From Streptomyces sp. NRRL F-5123 (lineage in GTDB: Bacteria > Actinomycetota > Actinomycetes > Streptomycetales > Streptomycetaceae), in NCBI RefSeq assembly GCF_000721495.1, contig NZ_JOHY01000059.1, positions 1 to 40,135 on the forward strand: 40,135 nt of DNA, in the 5' to 3' direction. Shown here piece by piece: positions 19,193 through 27,257 of this stretch (within the stretch, counting starts at the first letter, position 1; the number at the start of each line of letters is the position of its first letter). The notes under the pieces were generated by a model, which worked only from the letters and a program-made list of their open reading frames with translations, searched no databases and was not told the DNA's origin. The translations under genes were made by a program, and so were the position numbers.

Positions 19193-19448
19193 GCGGCGCC
19201 GGGGTCCCGGGAGCCTCCGGGGCTTCCGCCACCTGCGGCACGGCCTGCCGCGGCTCCAGCCGGCCCCGGGTCACGCAGCCGTCACCGCGGCCCAGCAGGG
19301 CCTGGATGCGCTTGACGCAGGACCCGCAGTCGGTGCCGGCCTTGCACGCGGAGGCTATCTGCCGCGGGGTGCAGCGGCCGTCGGCGGCGTGCTGCTTGAC
19401 CTGGCCTTCGGTGATGCCGAAGCAGGAGCAGACGTACACGCGATTCAC
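19173..19448 (-). CDS. bfd: Bacterioferritin-associated [2Fe-2S] ferredoxin
   Basis: The 91-residue protein has the BFD-type [2Fe-2S] fold in its first 50 residues, with ligands C7, C9, C41 and C44 (VCSCF...DCGSC); extra Cys at 26 and 35 are not expected ligands. In E. coli and Pseudomonas, Bfd reduces bacterioferritin to mobilise iron. The C-terminal 35 residues are Pro/Ala-rich and probably disordered. Start is GTG at 19448. Its 3' end overlaps bfr by 20 bp in convergent orientation. An iron box lies 24-42 bp upstream, so it should be made when iron is scarce. Confidence 0.93.
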   Translation of the reverse strand: MNRVYVCSCFGITEGQVKQHAADGRCTPRQIASACKAGTDCGSCVKRIQALLGRGDGCVTRGRLEPRQAVPQVAEAPEAPGTPAPLRRLAA

Positions 19449-19471
19449 CGCCGATCAGGGTCCCGAGGAGC

Positions 19472-19490
19472 TGAGGTAACCCTTACCTTA
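19472..19490 (-). promoter_or_regulatory. IdeR/DmdR-type iron box upstream of bfd
   Basis: On the minus strand the site reads TAAGGTAAGGGTTACCTCA. It matches 14 of 19 positions of the actinobacterial iron box TTAGGTTAGGCTAACCTAA and keeps the AGGT/ACCT core. It lies 24-42 bp upstream of the bfd GTG and probably overlaps the core promoter, so iron-loaded DmdR/IdeR would repress bfd. Confidence 0.8.
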
Positions 19491-19518
19491 CCGGTCGCTC
19501 CCGGCGGAGAAAAGCGAC

Positions 19519-19551
19519 AAGGGGCACGGATCCGTGTGATCCGCGCCCCTT
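19519..19551 (-). terminator. Strong terminator after the DAHP synthase gene
   Basis: AAGGGGC (19519-19525) pairs with GCCCCTT (19545-19551) and the stem continues through GGATC/GATCC with one mismatch, giving 13 pairs around a CGTGT loop. It lies 16 bp past the DAHP synthase stop and separates it from the bfd promoter. Confidence 0.8.
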
Positions 19552-19567
19552 CTCGACAGCCGGGCGG

Positions 19568-20917
19568 TTACTGCCCGCGGTACATCTCCGCCACGAGGAA
19601 CGCCAGGTCGAGCGACTGGCTGCGGTTGAGCCGCGGGTCGCACGCCGTCTCGTAGCGCTGGTGCAGGTCGTCGACGAAGATCTCGTCCCCGCCGCCGACG
19701 CACTCGGTCACGTCGTCGCCGGTCAGCTCGACGTGGATGCCGCCGGGGTGGGTGCCGAGGCCGTGGTGGACCTCGAAGAAGCCCTTGACCTCGTCGAGCA
19801 CGTCGTCGAAGCGCCGGGTCTTGTGGCCGGAGGCCGCCTCGAAGGTGTTGCCGTGCATCGGGTCGCAGATCCAGGCGACCTGCGCGCCGGTCGCGGAGAC
19901 CTTCTCGACCAGCTCCGGCAGCTTGTCGCGGACCTTGTCGGCGCCCATCCGCACGATGAAGGTCAGCCGGCCCGGCTCGCGGTCGGGGTCGAGCCGCTCG
20001 ATGTACGTGAGCGCCTCCGCCGGAGTGGTGCCGGGGCCGAGCTTGACGCCGAGCGGGTTGCTGATCTTCGAGGCGAACTCGATGTGCGCGCCGTCCAGCT
20101 GCCGGGTGCGCTCGCCGATCCACACCATGTGGCCGGAGACGTCGTAGAGGCGGCCGGTGCGCGAGTCGGTGCGGGTCAGCGCCGTCTCGTAGTCCAGCAG
20201 CAGTGCCTCGTGCGAGGAGAAGAACTCGACGGTGCGGAATTCGGCCGGGTCGATGCCGCACGCGGCCATGAAGCTGAGCGCGTTGTCGATCTCGCGGGCG
20301 AGCGCCTCGTAGCGCTGGCCGGACGGCGAGGACTTCACGAAGTCCTGGTTCCAGGCGTGCACCTGGCGCAGGTCGGCGTAGCCGCCGGTGGTGAAGGCGC
20401 GTACCAGGTTCAGCGTGGACGCCGAGGCGTGGTACATCCGCTTGAGCCGCTCGGGGTCCGGGGTGCGGGACTCGGGAGTGAACTCGAAGCCGTTGACGGA
20501 GTCGCCGCGGTAGACGGGCAGCGTCACGCCGTCGCGGGTCTCGGTCGGCTTGGAGCGCGGCTTGCTGTACTGCCCGGCGATCCGGCCGACCTTGACGACC
20601 GGCACCGACGCGGCGTACGTGAGCACGGCTCCCATCTGGAGCAGCGTCTTGAGCTTGTTGCGGATCTGGTCGGCGCCGACCCCGTCGAAGGCCTCGGCGC
20701 AGTCCCCGCCCTGGAGGAGGAACGCCTCGCCCCGGGCGACAGCGCCGAGCCGGGAGCGCAGCTGGTCGCACTCCCCGGCGAAGACGAGCGGCGGATACGA
20801 GGCGAGCTCGGCGATCACGTCGCGCAGAGCCTCGGAGTCGGGCCACTCGGGCTGCTGCGCCGCGGGAAGAGCATGCCAGGTGTTGGCCCCGGCGTGGATG
20901 TCTGCGTTCACGGTCAC
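19568..20917 (-). CDS. Class II 3-deoxy-7-phosphoheptulonate (DAHP) synthase
   Basis: The enzyme condenses phosphoenolpyruvate and erythrose 4-phosphate as the first step to aromatic amino acids. The 449-residue sequence fits the class II (plant-like, AroG-Mtb) family: PPLVFAGECDQLRSRL, AFLLQGGDCAEAF, VGRIAGQYSKPRS, WNQDFV, FFSSHEALLLDYE, MVWIGERTRQLDGAH, FIVRMGADKVRDKLP and DPMHGN. I start it at the GTG at 20917 because TACTGT ends 7 nt upstream, as in other leaderless genes here; a GTG at 20911 is the alternative. Neighbouring trpEG uses chorismate from the same pathway. Confidence 0.95.
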   Translation of the reverse strand: MTVNADIHAGANTWHALPAAQQPEWPDSEALRDVIAELASYPPLVFAGECDQLRSRLGAVARGEAFLLQGGDCAEAFDGVGADQIRNKLKTLLQMGAVLTYAASVPVVKVGRIAGQYSKPRSKPTETRDGVTLPVYRGDSVNGFEFTPESRTPDPERLKRMYHASASTLNLVRAFTTGGYADLRQVHAWNQDFVKSSPSGQRYEALAREIDNALSFMAACGIDPAEFRTVEFFSSHEALLLDYETALTRTDSRTGRLYDVSGHMVWIGERTRQLDGAHIEFASKISNPLGVKLGPGTTPAEALTYIERLDPDREPGRLTFIVRMGADKVRDKLPELVEKVSATGAQVAWICDPMHGNTFEAASGHKTRRFDDVLDEVKGFFEVHHGLGTHPGGIHVELTGDDVTECVGGGDEIFVDDLHQRYETACDPRLNRSQSLDLAFLVAEMYRGQ

Positions 20918-21110
20918 AGGCACCACAGTACGGGGTCGTGTCGACTGGATTTCCGCCCGCTCAGTGGGTGAGACATGCCGTCCCGCGAACAGCGCGGAAA
21001 CGGACGTACCGGCTGATACCGTCATCCCGTTTCCGACCCGCAGACGCCCGGCGCGGGCTCCTCGGCAAGGCGCTCCCCACCGTACGCGGGAAGACCGAGA
21101 GGGCAGCAGG

Positions 21111-23288
21111 TTGACCAGAACACACCGCAGACGCACGTCGTGGGTCGGTTACGGGTCGGGCGCGCTCGCGCTCGCCACCGTGGCCGCGTACGGCACCCTC
21201 GCCTTCGCGGCGCCGTCGTACGGCAGCGCCGGCGGCGCCGCGGCCGGCCGGGCACCGGCCTCGCTGCAGGCGGACTTCGCCGCCGCCGCGGAGGAGTTCC
21301 ACGTCCCGCAGAGCGTCCTGATGGCCGTCTCCTACCGCATGACGCTGTGGGAGTCGCACCAGGGCCTGCCGAGCACGACCGGCAACTACAACGTGATGGG
21401 TCTGACCCAGGTCACGGCCGCCGACCTCGCGCAGCCGTCGGACGCCGACCGGCTGGCGCACCTGGACCGGAGCGGCGACCCGGCGGTCTCCCGGCACTTC
21501 AGCGCCTCCCGGGCGCTGCGTGCCGACCCGGCCGCGGTCGACCCCTCCGCGGCGGCGCTGCACACGCTGGACGCGGCCGCGAAGCTCGTCGGGGTCCCGG
21601 CCGCCGAGGTGCGCTCCGACCCGCGGCAGAGCGTCCGGGCCGGTGCGGCGCTGCTGGCGTCGTACGAGAAGGCCGCGGCGGGCGCGCTGCCGGCCGACCC
21701 GGGCCGGTGGTGGGCGGCCGTCGCACGGTACAGCCAGTCGCCGGACAGGGGCGGCGCCGCGCAGTTCGTGCGGCGCGTCTTCGACACGGTGCGCTCGGGC
21801 GCCGGCCGGGTCACCGCGGACGGGCAGCAGGTCGTGCTCACCGCCCTCCCGCAGGTGCGGCCCGTGGAGCCCGCGGTGGTGCCGCTCGCCCCCGCCCCAC
21901 CCGGCACCGCCCCGGCCGGCACGACCCCGGCGGCGACCCCCGCCCCGGAGTGCCCGTCCACGCTGGCCTGCAACTTCGTCCCCGCCGCCTACGCCAAGGC
22001 GGGCTCGGCGGCGGACGACTTCGGCAACTACAACGTGTCGAGCCGCCCGTCCAACGGCGAGGACGTCCGCTATGTCGTCATCCACGACATGGAGGGCACC
22101 TTCCAGGGCAGCATCGACGAGTTCGAGGACCCCTCGGCCTACGCCAGCGCCCACTACCTGGTCGCCGACGACGGCCGGGTCACGCAGATGGTGCAGCTCA
22201 AGGACGAGGCGTGGCACTCGGCGAACAAGACCGTGAACATGCACTCGGTCGGCGTGGAGCACGAGGGCTACGCGATCAGGAACGGCGACTGGTTCACCGA
22301 GCAGGAGTACGACTCCTCGGCCGCCCTGGTGAATTTCCTGGCCCGGAAATTCGGCATCCCGCTGGACCGCGAGCACATCATCGGCCACGACGAGGTGCCC
22401 GGCGTGCTCGACGCGAAGGTCAAGGCCCAGCACTGGGACCCGGGCCCGTTCTGGGACTGGAACCACTACATGACGCTGCTGGGCGCCCCCGACGGCTCGG
22501 GCGGCGCGGGCGGCCTGCCGCAGGTGGGCCAACTGGTCCGCGTCGTCCCACCGTTCACGGCCGACAACGAGCCGAAGCTCACCAGCGGCGGCGCCGCGGT
22601 GCCCGCGCACCCGGCGAACTTCGTCTACCTCTACGAGACCCCCGCGACCACCGGCGCGCTGCCCACCGACCCCTACCTCGGCAGCGTGACGTGGAGCGAG
22701 GGCTCGAACTGGGCGGACAAGGTCCGGGCGGGCGGCGCGTACGTCGTCGCCGACGTGCAGGGCGACTGGACGGCGATCTGGTACCAGGACCGGAAGCTGT
22801 GGTTCCACAACCCCGGCGGGCAGTACACGGCGGTGCTGCCGCCCACCCCGGTCGTCACACCGAGGTCCGGCACCGTCGCGGTCTACGGCCGGGCCTACCC
22901 GGAGGACGCCGCCTACACGGGCACCGGCGTCCCCGTCCAGGACGACAACTCGACCCCGCTGACCAAGTACGAGATCACCGCCGGCCAGGCGTACGCGCAG
23001 GCGGGCCCGGAGGAGGCGGGCGACTACTGGTACGCGGGGACGTACGCGGGCACCGCGGCCGGTGACCGGACGCTGGTGGCGGGGACGGACCTCTTCTACC
23101 CGATCCGCTACAACCACCGCATCGCGTGGGTGCGCGCCTCCGACGTCACCCTCACCACGAGCGTCGGCCCCGCCACCGGTTCCGCCACCGGTTCCGCCAC
23201 CGGTTCCGCCGCCGGTTCCGCCGCCGACGTCGGCCGGCGGATCCAGGACGCGCTCGCCCCGCTGACGGGAGGGGCGCCGGTGCGCTAG
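21111..23288 (+). CDS. Secreted N-acetylmuramoyl-L-alanine amidase
   Basis: This 725-residue exported protein starts with an RRR-containing signal peptide and Ala-rich hydrophobic core (about 1-40). A helical region with NYNVMGLTQVTA follows (about 50-230), resembling a lysozyme/transglycosylase-like fold. The Amidase_2/PGRP catalytic domain (about 310-460) has VVIHDMEGTF, EAWHSANK, SVGVEHEGYA, IIGHDEVPG and HWDPGPFWDW, which include the expected zinc-binding His residues. The C-terminal part has aromatic repeat-like sequences and an (A-T-G-S)n run. The start is a TTG at 21111 with GAGAGGG 8 nt upstream; no ATG or GTG in frame precedes the signal peptide core. The trp leader begins 10 bp after its stop. 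Confidence 0.88.
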   Translation: MTRTHRRRTSWVGYGSGALALATVAAYGTLAFAAPSYGSAGGAAAGRAPASLQADFAAAAEEFHVPQSVLMAVSYRMTLWESHQGLPSTTGNYNVMGLTQVTAADLAQPSDADRLAHLDRSGDPAVSRHFSASRALRADPAAVDPSAAALHTLDAAAKLVGVPAAEVRSDPRQSVRAGAALLASYEKAAAGALPADPGRWWAAVARYSQSPDRGGAAQFVRRVFDTVRSGAGRVTADGQQVVLTALPQVRPVEPAVVPLAPAPPGTAPAGTTPAATPAPECPSTLACNFVPAAYAKAGSAADDFGNYNVSSRPSNGEDVRYVVIHDMEGTFQGSIDEFEDPSAYASAHYLVADDGRVTQMVQLKDEAWHSANKTVNMHSVGVEHEGYAIRNGDWFTEQEYDSSAALVNFLARKFGIPLDREHIIGHDEVPGVLDAKVKAQHWDPGPFWDWNHYMTLLGAPDGSGGAGGLPQVGQLVRVVPPFTADNEPKLTSGGAAVPAHPANFVYLYETPATTGALPTDPYLGSVTWSEGSNWADKVRAGGAYVVADVQGDWTAIWYQDRKLWFHNPGGQYTAVLPPTPVVTPRSGTVAVYGRAYPEDAAYTGTGVPVQDDNSTPLTKYEITAGQAYAQAGPEEAGDYWYAGTYAGTAAGDRTLVAGTDLFYPIRYNHRIAWVRASDVTLTTSVGPATGSATGSATGSAAGSAADVGRRIQDALAPLTGGAPVR
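23172..23219. repeat. 12-bp tandem repeat in the amidase gene
   Basis: Three identical GCCACCGGTTCC units and one GCCGCCGGTTCC unit encode Ala-Thr-Gly-Ser repeats close to the C terminus of the amidase. Replication slippage could vary the copy number without breaking the frame. Confidence 0.85.
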
Positions 23289-23298
23289 GGTCTGGCCC

Positions 23299-23382
23299 AT
23301 GAACGCGTTTCAGACGGCCCCGACGTCCCGCCAGTCCTGGTGGTGGACCGCTTCTCCGGCGGCCCAGCTGAATCACGCGTAG
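23299..23382 (+). CDS. trpL: trp leader peptide with three consecutive Trp codons
   Basis: A 27-codon frame begins at ATG 23299 and ends at TAG 23380-23382. Codons 14-16 are TGG TGG TGG (23338-23346), the classic tryptophan sensor of an attenuator. It starts 10 bp after the amidase stop and precedes a terminator hairpin and then trpEG. The ribosome binding site is weak. When charged tRNA-Trp is short, the ribosome would stall on the Trp codons. Confidence 0.92.
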   Translation: MNAFQTAPTSRQSWWWTASPAAQLNHA

Positions 23383-23421
23383 GCAAGCACTTCGCGAAGG
23401 CCGCCCGCAGGGGCGGCCTTC
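23338..23421 (+). promoter_or_regulatory. trp attenuator: Trp codons, antiterminator and terminator
   Basis: GAAGGCCGCCC (23396-23406) and GGGCGGCCTTC (23411-23421) form a perfect 11-bp terminator hairpin with a GCAG loop. The 7-bp element GGCGGCC at 23358-23364, shortly after the Trp codons, can instead pair with GGCCGCC at 23399-23405, the left arm of the terminator. Stalling at the Trp codons would leave that element free and open trpEG; free movement would let the terminator form. No T tract follows, as is common here. A trp attenuator ahead of an anthranilate synthase gene has, to my memory, been reported in S. venezuelae. Confidence 0.88.
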
Positions 23422-23477
23422 GGCGTATCTCCGGCCGGTCGCCGCCCCTCCTCCCCGTCAAGGAAGGACCACCGACC

Positions 23478-25409
23478 GTGCCGCACACCCCTGAGAGCCC
23501 TGCCGCCGCCGCGCTCGTCGCGCGTCTGCTCACCCCCGGCCACCCGCCGTTCGCCCTGCTGCACCGCCGGACGCCGGGGCGCCCCGAGGACGTCGTGGAG
23601 GTGCTGACCGGGCCCGTCACCACGGTCGCCGCGCTCGCCGACATCCCGCTGCCGGGCGGGAGCCCGGAGGGCGGTGCCCGTACCGACGCGCTCGCGCTCG
23701 TGCCCTTCCGGCAGATCCGCGAGCGCGGCTTCGACGTCCGCGACGACGGCACCCCGCTGGCCGTGCTGCTCCCCGACGCCACGTACGAGCTGCCGCTCGC
23801 CGAACTGCTGGAGGCGCTGCCCGACACCCCCGTCGAGGTGGCCGGCGGTGCCTTCGACACCTCCGACGAGGACTACGCGGCCATCGTGCGGCGGGTCATC
23901 GAGGACGAGATCGGCCGCGGCGAGGGCGCCAACTTCGTGATCCGCCGCACCTTCCGCGGCCGCGTCCCCGGCTACGGCCCGGCCGCCGCGCTGGCCCTCT
24001 TCGCCCGGCTGCTGCGCGGCGAGCGCGGCGCCTACTGGACGTACGTCGTGCACACCCCGGAGCGCACCCTCGTCGGCGCGAGCCCCGAGGTGCACGTGCG
24101 GATGTCCGGCCACACCGTCGTGATGAACCCGATCAGCGGCACCTACCGCTACCCCGCGCAGGGCCCCAGCTCCCAGGGACTGCTGGACTTCCTCGCCGAC
24201 CCCAAGGAGGCCGAGGAGCTGACGATGGTCGTCGACGAGGAGCTCAAGATGATGTGCACCGTCTGCGACCTGGGCGGGGTCGTGGTCGGCCCGCGGCTGA
24301 AGGAGATGGCGCACCTCGCGCACACCGAGTACGAGCTGCGCGGGCGCTCCACCATGGACGTGCGCGACGTGCTGCGCGAGACGATGTTCGCCGCGACCGT
24401 GACCGGCTCGCCGGTGCAGAACGCCTGCCGGGTCATCGAGCGCCACGAGGAGGACGGCCGCGGCTACTACGCCGGGGCGCTCGCCCTCGTCGGCCGGGAC
24501 GCGGGCGGCGCGCAGACGCTGGACTCCCCCATCCTCATCCGCACCGCCGACATCTCCCCCGCGGGCGAGCTGCGGGTGCCGGTCGGGGCGACGCTGGTGC
24601 GGCACTCCCGCCCGGAGGCGGAGGTCGCCGAGACGCACGCCAAGGCGGCCGGCGTGCTCACCGCGCTGGGCGTGCGCCCGGCCCCCGCCGGTACGCCGGA
24701 CGCGCCCCGGCCGCGGCTGGCCGACGACATCCGGGTACGGGCCGCGCTGGACTCCCGCCGGGCGCACCTGGCGCCGTTCTGGCTGCGGATGCAGGAGCGG
24801 CACCCCGAGCCCGCCGCGCACGCGCTGGTCGTCGACGCCGAGGACACCTTCACCTCGATGCTGGCCCACCTGCTGCGCTCGACGGGCCACGCGGTGACCG
24901 TGCGCCGCTACGACGAGCCGGGCCTGCGGGAGGCGGCCCTCGCGCACCCGGGCCCGGTCGTGCTCGGCCCCGGGCCCGGCGACCCGGCCGACACCGCCGA
25001 CCCCAAGATGCGCTTCCTGCGCGCGCTGACCGCCGAGCTGGTGCGCGACCACCCGCACGGGCTGCTCGGGGTGTGCCTGGGCCACGAGCTGCTCGCCGCC
25101 GAGCTGGGCCTGGACCTGGTGCGCAAGGACGAGCCCTTCCAGGGCGCGCAGCTCACCGTGGACCTCTTCGGGCGCCGCGAGACGGTCGGCTTCTACAACT
25201 CCTTCACCGCGCGCTGCGACGCCACCACGGCCGAGGAACTGGCGATGCACCGCGTGGAGCTGAGCCGCGACCCGGCGACGGGCGACGTCCACGCGATGCG
25301 CGGGCCGGGCTTCGCCGGGGTGCAGTTCCACCCGGAGTCGGTGCTGACGCTCAATGGCGTGGAGATCGCCGCCGGGCTGCTCGCGGGGGTGCTGGCGCCG
25401 GTGCGGTGA
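23478..25409 (+). CDS. Fused anthranilate synthase (TrpE-TrpG)
   Basis: The 643-residue protein joins a chorismate-utilising TrpE-like domain (about 1-425) to a class I glutamine amidotransferase (about 450-640). The TrpE part has NPISGTYRYP, DEELKMMCTVCDLGG and MFAATVTGSPVQNACRV; the amidotransferase has Cys533 in GVCLGHE and H618/E620 in FHPES. Fusions of this order include TrpEG and the phenazine/ADIC enzyme PhzE, but the Trp-codon attenuator directly upstream argues for tryptophan supply. The GTG at 23478 follows AGGAAGGACC. It is convergent with the uridine kinase gene, 10 bp apart, with no room for a separate terminator. Confidence 0.93.
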   Translation: MPHTPESPAAAALVARLLTPGHPPFALLHRRTPGRPEDVVEVLTGPVTTVAALADIPLPGGSPEGGARTDALALVPFRQIRERGFDVRDDGTPLAVLLPDATYELPLAELLEALPDTPVEVAGGAFDTSDEDYAAIVRRVIEDEIGRGEGANFVIRRTFRGRVPGYGPAAALALFARLLRGERGAYWTYVVHTPERTLVGASPEVHVRMSGHTVVMNPISGTYRYPAQGPSSQGLLDFLADPKEAEELTMVVDEELKMMCTVCDLGGVVVGPRLKEMAHLAHTEYELRGRSTMDVRDVLRETMFAATVTGSPVQNACRVIERHEEDGRGYYAGALALVGRDAGGAQTLDSPILIRTADISPAGELRVPVGATLVRHSRPEAEVAETHAKAAGVLTALGVRPAPAGTPDAPRPRLADDIRVRAALDSRRAHLAPFWLRMQERHPEPAAHALVVDAEDTFTSMLAHLLRSTGHAVTVRRYDEPGLREAALAHPGPVVLGPGPGDPADTADPKMRFLRALTAELVRDHPHGLLGVCLGHELLAAELGLDLVRKDEPFQGAQLTVDLFGRRETVGFYNSFTARCDATTAEELAMHRVELSRDPATGDVHAMRGPGFAGVQFHPESVLTLNGVEIAAGLLAGVLAPVR

Positions 25410-25419
25410 ACGGCCGCCG

Positions 25420-26061
25420 TCAAGCCGTCTCCCGGTAGCAGCTGGCGTCCACGGCCGAGTCGGCGAGCACCGGCTCGGCCAGCACCGGGCCGATGAGGGT
25501 CAGCACCTCGGCGATCATCGCGTACTCGTCGCCGGTGCCGTCCACCACCAGGTCGGCGAGCATGCGGGACGGCGCCACGTGCGCGTGGTGCCGCTCCCGG
25601 CCGGTGGTCAGGTAGTTGAGCAGCGACACCCGGGGGTCCTGCCGCTGGACCTCGATCTTGCGGAGGATCTTCCGGGCCAGCCGGATGTCGTCGGGCGTGT
25701 CCACGTAGACACGCCAGGCGGCCCGGGCGGACACCGCGGGCAGCGTGAGCGCGAACAGGCCCTCGACCACGAGCAGGCGGTACCGCCCGGACCCGGCGGC
25801 GGTGTCGAGGGCGGCCGTGACCGCGTCCTCGTCGATGGACCCCGGATGGTTCCAGTCCAGGGTCTCCGCGCCGGTGGCGCTGCGTGTCCGGACACCGCGC
25901 AGCGGATCGTGCGCGGGAACGTAGAAGTCGTCGAGATGGATCAGGCCGACGCTGTCGGGGTGGTGCCGCGCCAACGCTTCGGCAAGGGTGGACTTGCCGG
26001 ATGCGGTGCCGCCTGCGACCGCCAGTACGGGCGTCATGAGCCCGCTCGCCACACCCGTCAT
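25420..26061 (-). CDS. udk: Uridine kinase-like P-loop kinase
   Basis: The 213-residue enzyme has a Walker A motif GGTASGKST (17-25) and HLDDFYVPAHDP, the loop that in uridine/cytidine kinases binds the nucleoside; DWNHPGSID, LLVVEGLFAL and RKILRKIEVQ fit the family. It would phosphorylate uridine or cytidine in pyrimidine salvage, but other P-loop nucleoside kinases are related. GAGGAG lies 9 nt before the ATG. It follows pfkA by 94 bp on the same strand and could be its last cotranscribed gene. Confidence 0.88.
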   Translation of the reverse strand: MTGVASGLMTPVLAVAGGTASGKSTLAEALARHHPDSVGLIHLDDFYVPAHDPLRGVRTRSATGAETLDWNHPGSIDEDAVTAALDTAAGSGRYRLLVVEGLFALTLPAVSARAAWRVYVDTPDDIRLARKILRKIEVQRQDPRVSLLNYLTTGRERHHAHVAPSRMLADLVVDGTGDEYAMIAEVLTLIGPVLAEPVLADSAVDASCYRETA

Positions 26062-26155
26062 ACCGGGCGCTCCTCAAGTGCTCAAAGGGGGGAACGAAGC
26101 GGCCGGACTAGCCGGGTGCAGGGAAGATAAATCAGAGGTGTCGTCCGCGGCAAGG

Positions 26156-27184
26156 TCAGCCGAAGAAGACGCCCGCCTCGGCGTAGAGGGCGGGTTCCAC
26201 GGTCTTGATCCGGGCGGTCGCGTCGCCGATCGGCACCCGCACGATGTCGGTGGCGCGCAGCGCGACCATCTTCCCGAAGTCGCCGTCCCGGACGGCGTCG
26301 ACGGCGTGCAGCCCGAAGCGGGTGGCGAGCCAGCGGTCGAAGGCGCTGGGGGTGCCGCCGCGCTGGACATGGCCGAGAACGGTGGTCCTGGCCTCCTTCC
26401 CGGTGCGCTTCTCGATCTGGGCGGCGAGCCACTCGCCGATGCCGGACAGCCGGACGTGCCCGAAGGAGTCGAGGGTGCCGTCCTTGAGGACCATGTCGCC
26501 GTCGCGCGGCATGGCGCCCTCCGCGACGACCACGATGGGCGCGTAGCGGATCTTGAAACGGCTCTCGACCCAGCCGCACACCTGGTCGAGGTCGAAGCGG
26601 TGCTCGGGGATGAGGATCGCGTTCGCCCCGCCGGCCAGGCCGGAGTGCAGCGCGATCCAGCCCGCGTGCCGGCCCATGACCTCGACCACCAGGACCCGCA
26701 TGTGCGACTCCGCAGTGGTGTGCAGCCGGTCGATGGCCTCGGTGGCGATGTTGACGGCGGTGTCGAAGCCGAAGGTGTAGTCGGTGGCCGACAGGTCGTT
26801 GTCGATGGTCTTGGGCACGCCGACGACCTTCAGACCGGTCTCGGCGTGCAGTTGGGCGGCGACCCCGAGGGTGTCCTCACCGCCGATGACGATGAGCGCG
26901 TCGACGCCCTCCGCCGCCAGTGTCTCCAGGACCCGGCGCGTGCCGCCCTCGACCTTGAGCGGGTTGGTGCGCGAGGAGCCGAGTATGGTGCCGCCGCGGG
27001 GCAGTATGCCGCGGACGGCCGGTATGTCGAGCCGTACGGTGTCCCCCTCCAGGGGGCCGCGCCAGCCGTCGCGGAAGCCGGTGAAGTCGTAACCGTATTC
27101 CTGGACGCCTTTGCGCACGATGCCGCGGATGACCGCATTGAGGCCGGGGCAGTCTCCGCCGCCGGTCAGGACTCCGACTCGCAT
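26156..27184 (-). CDS. pfkA: 6-phosphofructokinase
   Basis: The 342-residue enzyme commits fructose 6-phosphate to glycolysis. Family signatures are TGGGDCPGLNAVIR, GGTILGSSRTNP, the phosphate-donor motif G-G-E103-D104-T-L-G, P-K125-T-I-D-N-D and MGRHAGWIALHSG. Asp104 and Lys125 correspond to the positions that in E. coli ATP-type enzymes are Gly; the Asp/Lys pair is usual in pyrophosphate-dependent and 'group III' actinobacterial enzymes. The S. coelicolor homologue is, from memory, ATP-dependent despite this, so the donor should not be read from these residues. GAAGGGA precedes the ATG. A Crp-type site lies 60-73 bp upstream. Confidence 0.95.
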   Translation of the reverse strand: MRVGVLTGGGDCPGLNAVIRGIVRKGVQEYGYDFTGFRDGWRGPLEGDTVRLDIPAVRGILPRGGTILGSSRTNPLKVEGGTRRVLETLAAEGVDALIVIGGEDTLGVAAQLHAETGLKVVGVPKTIDNDLSATDYTFGFDTAVNIATEAIDRLHTTAESHMRVLVVEVMGRHAGWIALHSGLAGGANAILIPEHRFDLDQVCGWVESRFKIRYAPIVVVAEGAMPRDGDMVLKDGTLDSFGHVRLSGIGEWLAAQIEKRTGKEARTTVLGHVQRGGTPSAFDRWLATRFGLHAVDAVRDGDFGKMVALRATDIVRVPIGDATARIKTVEPALYAEAGVFFG

Positions 27185-27243
27185 GGACTTTTCCCTTCGT
27201 CGCAGGCCAGCTGTGCCGGAAGTGCAACTCCCGCCAAGCTAGC

Positions 27244-27257
27244 GTGACTTGGGTCAC
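27244..27257 (-). promoter_or_regulatory. Crp-type site upstream of pfkA
   Basis: GTGACTTGGGTCAC (27244-27257) fits the Streptomyces Crp consensus GTG(N)6GNCAC on both strands (consensus from memory) and is a perfect 5-bp inverted repeat. It lies 60-73 bp upstream of the pfkA ATG and covers the macR stop codon. Confidence 0.5.

Noticed and set aside
20961..23300. 779-residue minus-strand frame opposite the amidase gene
   Set aside because: It overlaps the amidase fully and has the Arg/Ala/Gly-rich composition of an antisense artefact.
23478..25409. PhzE-type phenazine/ADIC enzyme
   Set aside because: The fused layout fits PhzE too, but the Trp-codon attenuator upstream and lack of other phenazine genes make anthranilate synthase more likely.
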